Below are positions 54,408 through 62,711 of a stretch of DNA of 64,000 nt, piece by piece (within the stretch, counting starts at the first letter, position 1; each line of letters opens with the position of its first letter). A program made the position numbers and the translations under genes. The notes below the pieces were generated by a model. The model had not been told where the DNA came from, did not search any database, and worked only from the letters and a program-made list of their open reading frames with translations. Location of the stretch: contig JAIXSM010000039.1 in assembly GCA_027484655.1 (NCBI GenBank), forward strand, positions 96,951-160,950, written 5' to 3'. This stretch comes from Hyphomicrobiales bacterium (lineage in GTDB: Bacteria; Pseudomonadota; Alphaproteobacteria; Rhizobiales; Beijerinckiaceae).

Positions 54408-55973
54408 TCAGGACAACAGGATCCGCACATCCTCAATTTTGGTCCGGCCAAATTCATCGATAATTGTAAGCCGCGCCGCCACCTGTGCATCATCTGGCCA
54501 AACCGGAGCGTCGAGAGCCCAGAGATGGCTGCTTGCCTCGGGCTGGACCCAGTACTTGAGCGACGGGCCAGCCTCGCGATAGAGATGCACTGTGTAGGGG
54601 TCGGTTGAATGAACCCTTCGTAGCGCGTGACGTTCACCACCTATCTCGACGTAAACGCTTGTGCGCGGGCCGCCATCGAACACATTCACCAGAAGGCCGC
54701 TCTGAACAGAATGGACTCGCGCCGTTTCAAGTCCATCTGCACTGGCCACACTATCGACGAGGCCGGGTGTAATGACCCGCGCCATGGTGTCGTCGCGGGC
54801 GGCGACGAAATTGGTGTGATAGTCTGCTCCTTCGATCGACAGCTCATGCCAGCCATGCGGAGCGCCGTCGCTGCTGACAGAAAGCGGGCGCCCGTGCGCA
54901 TCGAACGGGCCGCTCCACCATGAGCCGGAGAGGGCTGCTATAATCTGGTGGTGGTGGGCTTCACCGACCGTTCGCACATAATGGTGCTCACACGTGTGCA
55001 TGTGGCCGGAGAAGCTGACCGCTTTCCTGCCCGCGAGGAGATGGAGCAGCGCATCCGCGTCCCCCGTGTTGCACGACGGATCGTCGCCGTGGCTCGACAC
55101 GAGCGGGATATGCGTACAGACGACCACCAGTTTGTCAGGCGCTGTGAAAGAAAGCAGGTTGCGCACGAACGCAAGGCCAGCCGGGCCGATGGCGCCGACG
55201 TACCCGCCTGGCTCAACCCTGACGTTGTCAAGCATGATGAACAGCGCGCCCGAATGCTCGAAAGCATAAGTCGGCGGGCCGAACGATGCCCGCCACGTTT
55301 CCAATCGGAAGCGCGGATCAGTTGCGTCGGTGTTGTGATCGTGATTGCCCGGGATATGCCATACGGGAACTCCGAGGCGTCCCGACTGGCGTTGGTACTC
55401 ATCATAAATTGAAAGGTTGTCGGAGGCGACGTCGCCCAGCACGATCCCGAATGCGAACTCGTTGCCCGCGCACATCTTGTCCATTGCGCGCCGAAGGAAG
55501 TTAATCTCGTTGGTGTTGGCCGGTTGAGGGTCAGCCATCATGACTGCCGAAAAGCTTTTCGGTTCGTGCCGACGCTCAAGAACGAAGTCCACTGCGTCCG
55601 GAAGCCCGCCCGTCGGCGGGAGCCCGCCGTGGGCGAGCCCTGGCGGTGAGCCGAACGGACGGTGCATGTAGGAAAAAGAGGGCGCGCCTGTGCTTATATC
55701 GAACGGCAAACTCCAGTGCGCAGGTTTGATGACGAACACTCCATCGCGAACCGGTAGCGTATACGCGCCGTCGGCGTCCGTGGGCGTCACCTCAACGCCA
55801 TTGGAGACGAGCACTCCAGGAATACCGCGAGATTGGCCGCGGTTTATCTCCACGACGCGCCCGCGCGCCACATCCCGCTGAAGGGGGAGGCTCATGGCGC
55901 CCGTTAGGGAGAGCGCGCCCAGGGCGCTTGCTCTTATCAGGCTGCGACGGGTGAGCGATCCTGGTTGAGGCAT
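54408..55973 (-). CDS. Secreted metallophosphoesterase, Tat-type signal, first gene of the btaAB operon
   Basis: A 521-residue protein with a twin-arginine signal (LTRRSLIRASALGALSLTGA), a short beta-rich N-terminal domain (GIPGVLVSNGVEVTPTDADG) like that of carboxypeptidase-regulatory folds, a calcineurin-type core (MADPQPANTNEI, IVLGDVASDN, IPGNHDHNTDA, VVCTHIPLVSS, FSGHMHTCEHH) and a C-terminal domain ending DEFGRTKIEDVRILLS. The first metal motif reads DPQ where DxH is usual, as in several relatives. Possible role: periplasmic dephosphorylation of lipid head groups or sugar phosphates. Four Pho-like repeats lie 46-85 bases before the ATG. A frameshifted paralogue lies at 27231-27540. Confidence 0.9.
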   Translation of the reverse strand: MPQPGSLTRRSLIRASALGALSLTGAMSLPLQRDVARGRVVEINRGQSRGIPGVLVSNGVEVTPTDADGAYTLPVRDGVFVIKPAHWSLPFDISTGAPSFSYMHRPFGSPPGLAHGGLPPTGGLPDAVDFVLERRHEPKSFSAVMMADPQPANTNEINFLRRAMDKMCAGNEFAFGIVLGDVASDNLSIYDEYQRQSGRLGVPVWHIPGNHDHNTDATDPRFRLETWRASFGPPTYAFEHSGALFIMLDNVRVEPGGYVGAIGPAGLAFVRNLLSFTAPDKLVVVCTHIPLVSSHGDDPSCNTGDADALLHLLAGRKAVSFSGHMHTCEHHYVRTVGEAHHHQIIAALSGSWWSGPFDAHGRPLSVSSDGAPHGWHELSIEGADYHTNFVAARDDTMARVITPGLVDSVASADGLETARVHSVQSGLLVNVFDGGPRTSVYVEIGGERHALRRVHSTDPYTVHLYREAGPSLKYWVQPEASSHLWALDAPVWPDDAQVAARLTIIDEFGRTKIEDVRILLS

Positions 55974-56418
55974 GAAGTTCCTCCGGCACCAACGGTGGGG
56001 ACCTCACACCTGATTTCCATGACAGGCTTTCAACAGAGACATGACCCGAGCATGACATAGCGCTGCTGGAGATTTCTTCCGCGAGCGACGACGTCCGGCA
56101 GCTTGCGCGCGACTCCGCTTTCTAGCGCAACCTGATTTTTAGCTCGCGTTCGCGCTACATGCTCAGTCTCGGAAGATGCCAGTCCGCTTTGCTTCGGCGA
56201 GTTCAACGATGGGACAGAACACTTTCCACGACACTGCGGAGACATCTTCGTCTCCAGCGCTCTTCTTGTGATGTCCTGATCGACTATGATTCTTATGATC
56301 TCAACCGCTGTAATGAGGGAATATCGATAGGCTAGTCCTGGCCGGCAAATCGATCATTGGGGTACAAAAAAATTTGTTGCCATTAATTTCCCTGCGACGC
56401 CAGGACCAGCCGCTGACG
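55974..56418. other. Intergenic region carrying the Pho-repeat array
   Basis: About 445 bases between two minus-strand genes. Contains the 11-bp repeat array at 56019-56058; otherwise no gene recognised. Confidence 0.5.
56019..56058 (-). promoter_or_regulatory. Tandem Pho-box array, four 11-bp units
   Basis: On the minus strand ATGTCAT, GGGTCAT, CTGTTGA and CTGTCAT start at 56058, 56047, 56036 and 56025, exactly one unit every 11 bases, with four-base spacers. One unit is a perfect CTGTCAT and the first is one base off. Two adjacent full Pho boxes are implied, 46-85 bases before the phosphoesterase-btaAB operon. Confidence 0.7.
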
Positions 56419-56970
56419 TCATCGACGCGCGCTCTGGCTAGCGTGTGCGATGGCGTGCAGCATCCTAGGAAAATCGCTGCTGATTGAATTAGCAACTAAA
56501 AACTGAGGAGCTGCGAAGTTCGGGGCGACGTGAGCGTCGTAGGCGAGGATGGTCTCGGTCCCTTCTGGTCGGAGTGTCCAAGCGCCGTCGGATACTTTCA
56601 TGTCTCCTGACAGCAGACGGAATGATAGCCGTTTCGGGGGGACGAATTCGTTGCGGACCAACGTTCGCATTGTCGGCAAGAATGGTGGTTTGATGATGTG
56701 CTCGCGAATGTCCCAGCGCCCGCGGGGATCCCGCTCCACGATGCGACAGCTCTGGAGGTGCGGTATGAGTTGCGGCGCGCGAGCGCAATCGGACAGGATC
56801 TCCCAAACCGTTTCGGGCGACGCATTGATCCGGATCGAGGCCTTCACGTGCACGACGTCGCCCTTCTCGGTGCGAACCGGCGTCACGCGGATGGCAAGGT
56901 CGGTGCTCTTGGTGGGGCTGGCCAACGTCAGAACCAGTCCGATTAGAAAGACGTACCAAAAGCGCGCCAT
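56419..56970 (-). CDS. SRPBCC-fold (START-like) secreted or membrane protein
   Basis: A 183-residue protein. N-terminal hydrophobic segment RFWYVFLIGLVLTLASP, then an SRPBCC/polyketide cyclase-like domain: IRINASPETVWEILSDCARA, PQLIPHLQSCRIVERDPRGR, LRPEGTETILAYDAHVAPNF. Such domains bind hydrophobic ligands. ATG at 56970 (AGGTGG five bases upstream) is preferred to the GTG at 56979. It shares the divergent region and its Pho-like box with the truncated GT4 gene. Confidence 0.8.
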   Translation of the reverse strand: MARFWYVFLIGLVLTLASPTKSTDLAIRVTPVRTEKGDVVHVKASIRINASPETVWEILSDCARAPQLIPHLQSCRIVERDPRGRWDIREHIIKPPFLPTMRTLVRNEFVPPKRLSFRLLSGDMKVSDGAWTLRPEGTETILAYDAHVAPNFAAPQFLVANSISSDFPRMLHAIAHASQSARR

Positions 56971-57055
56971 TTGAGCCACCTGATGTAACCAGCGCTCACC
57001 GTTTACTTTGATGCGATCATTGCGGCAACCAATATTCCAAGAAGCACGGAGGTGA

Positions 57056-57073
57056 GTGACGCAAATCTGTCAC
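57056..57073. promoter_or_regulatory. Candidate Pho box upstream of truncated GT4 gene
   Basis: GTGACGCAAATCTGTCAC: 7-4-7 plan, second heptamer CTGTCAC and spacer AAAT fit the consensus. Shares 15 identical bases with the box at 27734-27751. Could serve the divergent SRPBCC gene too. Confidence 0.55.
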
Positions 57074-57095
57074 GTTGAATCCTTATTAGGCGACC

Positions 57096-57572
57096 GTGCA
57101 TATCCTCTTAATATTGGACGTTTATGTCCCAAGGTTCAACGGCGTTTCCACGTCAATTGAGACCTTCCGCGAGGATATCCAGAGTCTCGGGTGCCAGGGT
57201 ACGGTGGTCGCGCCCGAGTGTCCGCATGAGACGGAGGAACCGGACGATGATGACATCGTCAGAATTCCTTCCTGGCGTGTTCCTTTCGACCCTGAGGACC
57301 GCCTCCTCGTCTGGCCGCGGCTGATGGCGTGGGCAGCGGCGCTTGGTCGCGGCGCCTTCGACGTCATTCATGTTCAGACTCCATTCAGCGCTCATTATGC
57401 GCTCGCTGAATCGAGCCGTAGCGAGCAAAGCGGGCGCTACGGAGCCTCAGTGACAAGGACCGTCTCTCGACAAAGGCTGAAATACCACGCTGGCCACGGC
57501 GGCGCACAAAGGCGCGAGCCGCTCACGTACCTGCGGAGAGGCTCTACCTCTACAACCTATGTTATTAGTTAG
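57096..57572 (+). pseudogene. Truncated GT4 glycosyltransferase, paralogue of 27952-29010
   Basis: The first about 105 codons are a good GT4 N-terminus (MHILLILDVYVPRFNGVSTS, FDVIHVQTPFSAHYALAE), but then the frame leaves the family (SGRYGASVTRTVSRQ) and stops at codon 159. The donor-binding domain (about 250 residues) is missing, and phage-like genes begin 78 bases later. Probably cut by the element integrated next to tRNA-Ser. Confidence 0.8.
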
Positions 57573-57649
57573 AGTAGGCGCAGCAAATCTTCGACGCGCG
57601 CTGCTTGATCGTGTAGCCACTGCGGCAACGTTCAAGAAAAGGGCATCTT

Positions 57650-58237
57650 ATGATCACGCTTCAGATCAGGGTCGATGACTTCATTGAGCGCGCGCAGCGC
57701 ATGGTCCGAAACCTGAATGAATTGCCGTTCGCGCTCTCTCTTGCGATGAACCGCGCGGCAACGCAAACCCGGGCCGCGCTCATCGAGACCACATGGCGGC
57801 GCGGCGTCACCGTCAGAAACATAACCTTCCTGCGCGCTGCGTTGCGCATGGAGTTCGCCAGCAAGCACGATCTGTCCGTCGCTATCTACGACAGCCTCGG
57901 ACGCGCATCGCTGCCGCTGCACGACAAGGGCGGTGTGAAGATCGGCAAAGGCAAACTAGCGATCCCGTTGAGCGCCGTGCGTCACACAAGCCGAGGGGCG
58001 GCCGCACAAGCCGACAAGCCGCGTAATCTTGGAGATTCGTTTGTGCGCAACGCTGTGATCTATCGCGTGAAGGGCAGGGGCCAACGCAAGACGATCGAGC
58101 CCATGTTTGCGCTGCGCCGCCAAGCGCGGCTTCGCAATCGGGTAAATTTTACCGAAGACTTCAGCGTCTACATGGCGGAGCTGTTGCGCACGCAGTTCCC
58201 GCTAGCGTTGGCGCGCGCGATCAGCACAAGGCGCTGA
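57650..58237 (+). CDS. Phage tail/neck-like protein (prophage remnant)
   Basis: A 195-residue basic protein beginning MITLQIRVDDFIERAQRMVR, with NELPFALSLAMNRAATQTRA and FVRNAVIYRVKGRGQRKTIE, a plan seen in small phage tail-completion or minor tail proteins (HK97-gp10-like). Assignment is by resemblance only. A good frame, yet isolated from other structural genes, and thus a remnant. Confidence 0.6.
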   Translation: MITLQIRVDDFIERAQRMVRNLNELPFALSLAMNRAATQTRAALIETTWRRGVTVRNITFLRAALRMEFASKHDLSVAIYDSLGRASLPLHDKGGVKIGKGKLAIPLSAVRHTSRGAAAQADKPRNLGDSFVRNAVIYRVKGRGQRKTIEPMFALRRQARLRNRVNFTEDFSVYMAELLRTQFPLALARAISTRR

Positions 58238-58422
58238 ACGTAACGCAAAGTGCGGCGGCCTAACGGTTAAGGGCGAACGCGTCGCGCGAGAGGCGGGCGG
58301 TTACCATTGCCCCGGCGATGCAAAAGGTACTTTGGCTCGCGTGAAGATAACGGTGACGCGCGACTCGCGTCCTATCTCTAGTCACCGTAGGAAAAACATC
58401 CTTTTAGTTTCGATGGCGGTCC

Positions 58423-58845
58423 ATGACTGAGAGACATCCCGACGCGGCTGCGGTGACCATGGTCTCGGTGGCGCAGTTCGCCCCGCTGGTGAAACTGACC
58501 GTGCAGCGCGTCTACCAGCTTTGCCAGCAGAACATCCTGCCCAGGATCGTGGACGGCAACCTGCCGCTGATCGCTGGCATGCAGGCCTACATCCGGTATC
58601 TGCGCGGCTTCTCCAACGCCGATGCGCAGAGCCGCACCAGCTTCGCCGACGAGCGCGGCCGCCTGTTCAAGGCGCGCGCCGACATTGCAGAGCTTGAACG
58701 TCAGGCCCGTTTTGATCGGCTCGTGCCGATCAAGGACATCGAGCCGAGTTGGGCGCAACTGGTCAGCAATTTCAGAACGCGGATGATCGCCATACCTTCG
58801 AAGGCTGTACCCCGCGTCTTCGGGCTCCGGAACTGTGCATTGTGA
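58423..58845 (+). CDS. Phage terminase small subunit-like protein, probably truncated
   Basis: A 140-residue protein with an N-terminal helix-turn-helix-like segment (VSVAQFAPLVKLTVQRVYQL) and the linker ADERGRLFKARADIAELERQ, RLVPIKDIEPSWAQLVSNFR, ALPSK-like MIAIPSKAVPRV of Nu1/terminase small subunits. After PRVFG the normal C-terminus is replaced by LRNCAL and a stop, so it is shortened. No terminase large subunit follows. Confidence 0.65.
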   Translation: MTERHPDAAAVTMVSVAQFAPLVKLTVQRVYQLCQQNILPRIVDGNLPLIAGMQAYIRYLRGFSNADAQSRTSFADERGRLFKARADIAELERQARFDRLVPIKDIEPSWAQLVSNFRTRMIAIPSKAVPRVFGLRNCAL

Positions 58846-59208
58846 AAGGCTCCGCGCCATCGTCCGGCGTTTTACTCGCCCATCAGGGCAACCCCGACAG
58901 GGGAAACGAATTTTGAGTTGGATAAAACCAGGGGGCAACGTCACACGCGCGCTCTGCGGCCGGTAGCGGTGAGCAGGCGGGCGCGCTCTGGAGGTAGTCG
59001 GCAAACCGGCTTAGGACGGTGAGGGGCGGGAGGAGAGGGCGATTGAGAGCCGTTCTGGGGAGGAGGCCGGGCACTATAAGAGTCCGCTCCCAAAAATGGT
59101 TACCAGCACTTCCCCGGGCCAGCGCTGACGAACTGAGGGAACGATTGTGGGAACGGATGTTTCCCGACCGGATAACGATATGAATTCATTTGAGAAAGAG
59201 AGCATAAC
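58846..59208. other. Intergenic region between phage remnant and tRNA-Ser
   Basis: About 360 bases, no recognised gene. Probably the edge of the integrated element; an attachment-site duplicate of the tRNA end was looked for by eye and not found. Confidence 0.4.
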
Positions 59209-59299
59209 TGGCGGAGACGGAGGGATTCGAACCCTCGATACCCTTGTGGGGTATGCTCATTTAGCAAACGAGTGCCTTCAGCCTCTCGGCCACGTCTCC
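59209..59299 (-). tRNA. tRNA-Ser (anticodon GCU)
   Basis: Read on the minus strand, GGAGACG pairs with CGTCTCC as the acceptor stem, D-arm GTGGCCGAGAGGCTGAAGGC, anticodon stem-loop CTCGTTTGCTAAATGAG with GCT at the centre, a long variable arm, T-arm GAGGGTTCGAATCCCTC, discriminator G and encoded CCA. The long variable arm and anticodon give serine. Phage genes end close by, as tRNA-Ser genes are common integration sites. Confidence 0.97.
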
Positions 59300-59495
59300 G
59301 CGGCGCGGCGGGCGAACCGTCCACGCACCGCCCATATGCCCGAGCGCTGCGTGCTTTGCAAGGCGATCTTGCCATGTGCCGGGCGCCCGCCTGTGGACCC
59401 GCGCTGCGCAGGGATTGCGCCTGTCTCACCGGCTTGCTTGCCATAGGGGCGTGAGCGGGGCTATTGTCCTGCGGGGTCCGTGGGGCGCTGTCGAA

Positions 59496-61079
59496 ATGTC
59501 TTACTGGAAGTGGGCTTGGGGGCTCGCTCCCCTGTGCGCCTTCGGTGTCGCCGCGGTCAGCCTTGAGCAGGCGTCGGTCGAGCAGGAGGTTGCGTCGCGC
59601 GCCGCGCGCGTCGCCGCGCGGGAGGCGGGCCGAATTCATGTGAGCGTTTCCGGCAGGGACGTTATCTTGAGTTCTGACGTTGAACTGCCGGCCGCCGTCG
59701 CGCAGCGCTTGCTCGCGCATGCGGGCGAGGCGTACGGGGTTCGCCGTGTTGTCATCCTCCGGCCCGAGGGGGAGGCCGGCGCTCCTCCAATTGTCGATCC
59801 GTTCCAGTTTGAAATCGAGCGCGCCTATGACGGAATGCGCGTTACAGGCCATGCGCCTGGTGCGCTCGTCCGGGATGCTGTGCTCGCAGCCGTCCGCACT
59901 GCGGCGGAGGCGGGCGGGCTTAGCGGTGAGGTTGCCGTCGCATGGGGGCTGCCTGCCCATGTGGATTTCGAGGTCGCGGCGCGCTTTGCTGCGGTGCAGG
60001 CGGCGCGCCTTGCCCACGGGCGCGTCACGATCACCGGCGATCAGCTCTCGATCGCCGGAAAAACGGCGGACGCAGCAGCGCTTAAGGCATTGCTCGACGC
60101 ATTGCGGCCGCCGTTGCCCGGCGGCTTGCGGCTTGGCGCCGTCAGCGTTCAGGTTGCACCCCCTATGATGAAGCCCTTCATCTTCGTGGCGGAGCGAACC
60201 GAGGCCGGGCTGTCGCTCTCGGGCGGAATCCCGGCGCCTGAGACGCGGTCGTTGCTTCTGGATATGGCGAAGGAAGTCGCCGGCGCCGCCGTGATCGACA
60301 GGGTGGCGCTCGCCAGCGGCGCCCATGAGGATTTCCCGACCTTCGCCGCCTTCGGGCTGATGCAGCTCTCCCGTCTCGCCAAGGGCCGGTTCGTATTGAC
60401 GGATACCGCGTTCTCGCTCGAGGGCGACGCCATCGACCCTGCCGCCCATGAGACGATCACGCTGGCGTTGGGCGCTGTCCCCATGGGCTTGGTGGCTGGC
60501 GCTGTTGATATCCGGCAGCCGCCCGCACCGCCACCCGTTCTGGCGCCCGCGCCCGCTCTTCCGCCTGTACTTGCGCCCGCGCCGCCTGCGCCGGCGCAGC
60601 TCGAGGCCGTCATGGAAGCGCCGGCGCCCGTGACGCAACCCGCGCCCCAAGCGGCGGCCCAAGCGGCGGCCCAAGCGGCGGCCCAAGCGGCGCCCCAAGC
60701 GGCGGCCCCCGCGTGCCCCGCGGCAAGCGCGCCCGCGACGGCGGTTGTGCTCTTCGCTTCCGGCCGGGCGAAACCCTCGGCTGATGCGGCGTCGCTTGCG
60801 CGCGATGTCGCTGCGTTGGCCCGCGCCTGTGCTGGGGCCGTGATTGAGGTTGCAGGTCACACGGATGCGGAGGGTGGGCGGCGGCGCAACCTTCGCCTGT
60901 CGTATATCCGGGCGCGCGCCGTAGCGCGGCTGCTGGAGGCGGAAGGCGTCCCCCGCGCGGGAATTGTCGTGCGATCCTACGCCTTTGACCGCCCGACGGC
61001 GTCGCCGGAGAGAGACGCGGACGTCCGCGCAAGGAACCGGCGCGTCGAGGTGACCGTGCGCCCCGGGAGCCCGCCATGA
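59496..61079 (+). CDS. OmpA-family protein with BON-like N-terminal repeats
   Basis: A 527-residue protein. After a membrane anchor (SYWKWAWGLAPLCAFGVAAV) come three similar beta-alpha repeats of BON-like type (RIHVSVSGRDVILSSDVELP; FQFEIERAYDGMRVTGHAPG; FIFVAERTEAGLSLSGGIPA), a Pro/Ala linker with a 12-bp tandem repeat, and a C-terminal OmpA peptidoglycan-binding domain (VVLFASGRAKPSADAASLAR, VIEVAGHTDAEGGRRRNLRL, NRRVEVTV). Such proteins anchor envelope layers. Start 59496 is chosen at the membrane anchor; the frame opens at 59376. Overlaps the next gene by four bases. Confidence 0.87.
   Translation: MSYWKWAWGLAPLCAFGVAAVSLEQASVEQEVASRAARVAAREAGRIHVSVSGRDVILSSDVELPAAVAQRLLAHAGEAYGVRRVVILRPEGEAGAPPIVDPFQFEIERAYDGMRVTGHAPGALVRDAVLAAVRTAAEAGGLSGEVAVAWGLPAHVDFEVAARFAAVQAARLAHGRVTITGDQLSIAGKTADAAALKALLDALRPPLPGGLRLGAVSVQVAPPMMKPFIFVAERTEAGLSLSGGIPAPETRSLLLDMAKEVAGAAVIDRVALASGAHEDFPTFAAFGLMQLSRLAKGRFVLTDTAFSLEGDAIDPAAHETITLALGAVPMGLVAGAVDIRQPPAPPPVLAPAPALPPVLAPAPPAPAQLEAVMEAPAPVTQPAPQAAAQAAAQAAAQAAPQAAAPACPAASAPATAVVLFASGRAKPSADAASLARDVAALARACAGAVIEVAGHTDAEGGRRRNLRLSYIRARAVARLLEAEGVPRAGIVVRSYAFDRPTASPERDADVRARNRRVEVTVRPGSPP
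60648..60707 (+). repeat. 12-bp tandem repeat coding for QAAA
   Basis: Five consecutive units of CAAGCGGCGGCC (fourth with one change) within the linker of the OmpA-family gene. Copy number could vary between strains. Confidence 0.95.
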
Positions 61080-62005
61080 CGCTCGTGCTCGCGGTTTACC
61101 TGCCATGGCTCGCCATGGCTCTTCTGTTGGGCGTCACGGTCGGCTGGATGGCCGGGCCGGTGGTTAACACGGCGCCCCGCGAGCGGTGGTTTGTGCTGGC
61201 TTTCGCCGCGGCCGCTGCGGTGTGGGTGGCGGTCATGGCCTTTATCCCGGGCAGGGCGGGGCACGCGTTCGAGGTCATGCTGTGCCTCGTGGCGGCGTAT
61301 CTCGTTGGCTGCTTCGGCGGGGATCGCATCGCGGCGGCGATTGTGGCGCCCGCGCATGAGCGGAAGCGTGAGCGCCGCCCGCCCGCCATAACGCGCCCCG
61401 ACGACGGAGGCGACGACCTGACGCTCATCGGCGCGTCGCCAAATGAGGCGCGCGCCCTCGGTGAGGCCGGCATATGGCGTCTCGCGCAGATCGCCAGTTG
61501 GACGCCGGAACAGGTGGAATGGATCGGCGCGTGCGTTGGCGCGCCCGCCCAGCGGGTCCAGCGCGACTGGGTGGAGGGCGCCCGTGCGCGGCTGGCCCGT
61601 TCCTCGTTTGCGGCGGTCGCTGCCCTCTCGCAGGGGGAGCCTGAGCCGACGCCCATCGAGTTGCTTCGCATCGCCGGCATCGGGCCGAGGCTCGCGGCCG
61701 CGCTCGCGGAACTCGGTGTTCGCCGCATCGACCAGATCGCCGCATGGCGTCAGCAGGACATCGAGTGGCTGGAGGAGCGGCTGGGCGAACCGGGGCGGAT
61801 CAGCCGCGAGCTATGGGTCGTGCAGGCGCGGCTGCTTTACGCCGGTATTGAAACGTCTCCCTCTACCGACCACCTTCTGGGCCGCTTGCCGGCGTCCGAT
61901 CCGGACGCGCCGCTGGATGCGACAAGGCTCTCCGCCCTCAGGGTGGAGCTGGAAGAACTCTCAGCCGCCGGAGGGGTCGCCGCATTCGGCGGATTCGACC
62001 GGTAG
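61076..62005 (+). CDS. Membrane protein with two helix-hairpin-helix domains
   Basis: A 309-residue protein with three N-terminal membrane spans (about residues 3-28, 41-62, 66-87), then two helix-hairpin-helix-like units: LTLIGASPNEARALGEAGIW (degenerate) and LLRIAGIGPRLAAALAELGV (canonical). These resemble the HhH modules at the ends of some membrane or NuoE-like proteins. Coupled to the OmpA-family gene by ATGA. A DNA-binding role is not implied; a partner or packing role with the OmpA protein is possible. Confidence 0.78.
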   Translation: MTLVLAVYLPWLAMALLLGVTVGWMAGPVVNTAPRERWFVLAFAAAAAVWVAVMAFIPGRAGHAFEVMLCLVAAYLVGCFGGDRIAAAIVAPAHERKRERRPPAITRPDDGGDDLTLIGASPNEARALGEAGIWRLAQIASWTPEQVEWIGACVGAPAQRVQRDWVEGARARLARSSFAAVAALSQGEPEPTPIELLRIAGIGPRLAAALAELGVRRIDQIAAWRQQDIEWLEERLGEPGRISRELWVVQARLLYAGIETSPSTDHLLGRLPASDPDAPLDATRLSALRVELEELSAAGGVAAFGGFDR

Positions 62006-62014
62006 GCCCATGGT

Positions 62015-62626
62015 TCAGAAGCGGTAATGCGCCCCTGCGCGCAGCATGTTCGTGGCGGTGCTGAGGGTCTGCGTGCCCATCGGCGTCGTGTACTGGGCGC
62101 TCCCGAAATCGTACCGGAGCGCCTCCACGCGCACCCCGATCTTGTAGATTGGCGACCACTCGACGCCAGCCCCGTAAGCGATTCCCTTGATGGAGGAGCG
62201 GGCGATGCCGGTGTTGTCCCGGTAGGCCGATGTTGCGTAAGCCAGTCCGCCTGTGGCGTAGACCGCGAGATCCGCAAAGACGTAACCGAGCCGTCCGCGT
62301 GCGGTGGACAAAAACTTCTGCTCGAACGTCGTGGAGTTGAAGCTCCTCGCTGCAAGGCTCGAGGTGAGCGTATCGACCTCGGCGCCAACGATGAAACGGC
62401 TCGCCTGAAGGGCGTAGCCCACATGGGCGCCGCCGACGTAGCCGGACGTGTTCACCTCGCCCGCGGCGCCTATGCCGGCGCCGATATCAGCGCCCGCATA
62501 AAGCCCGGCGAAGTTGCCTGGCTCTCTGGCTGCCGGAGCAGGCCGCGGGTTCGCTGCGTAGAGATCGTTCGCGGTGGCGCAGGCAGTGGACGCAATGAGC
62601 AGCGCGAATGAAACGATACGCACCAT
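62015..62626 (-). CDS. Outer-membrane beta-barrel protein
   Basis: A 203-residue protein: signal peptide MVRIVSFALLIASTACATA, then GNFAGLYAGADIGAGIGAAG, GGAHVGYALQASRFIVGAEV, RGRLGYVFADLAVYATGGLA and a final strand AGAHYRF ending in Phe, as in the small opacity-type porins of alphaproteobacteria. ATG at 62626 begins the signal peptide; the frame opens upstream at 62764. Convergent with the HhH gene. Confidence 0.88.
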   Translation of the reverse strand: MVRIVSFALLIASTACATANDLYAANPRPAPAAREPGNFAGLYAGADIGAGIGAAGEVNTSGYVGGAHVGYALQASRFIVGAEVDTLTSSLAARSFNSTTFEQKFLSTARGRLGYVFADLAVYATGGLAYATSAYRDNTGIARSSIKGIAYGAGVEWSPIYKIGVRVEALRYDFGSAQYTTPMGTQTLSTATNMLRAGAHYRF

Positions 62627-62711
62627 GTAACGACCCCCTGAAGGACCGTTACAAGATGCCAGCAATCGAGCCGCTTTGGGCTCGGAAGCATTGATCTGGT
62701 GAATGAATGGT

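Noticed and set aside
59100..61106. A 668-codon minus-strand frame
   Set aside because: Runs through the tRNA-Ser and antisense to the OmpA-family gene; low-complexity translation.
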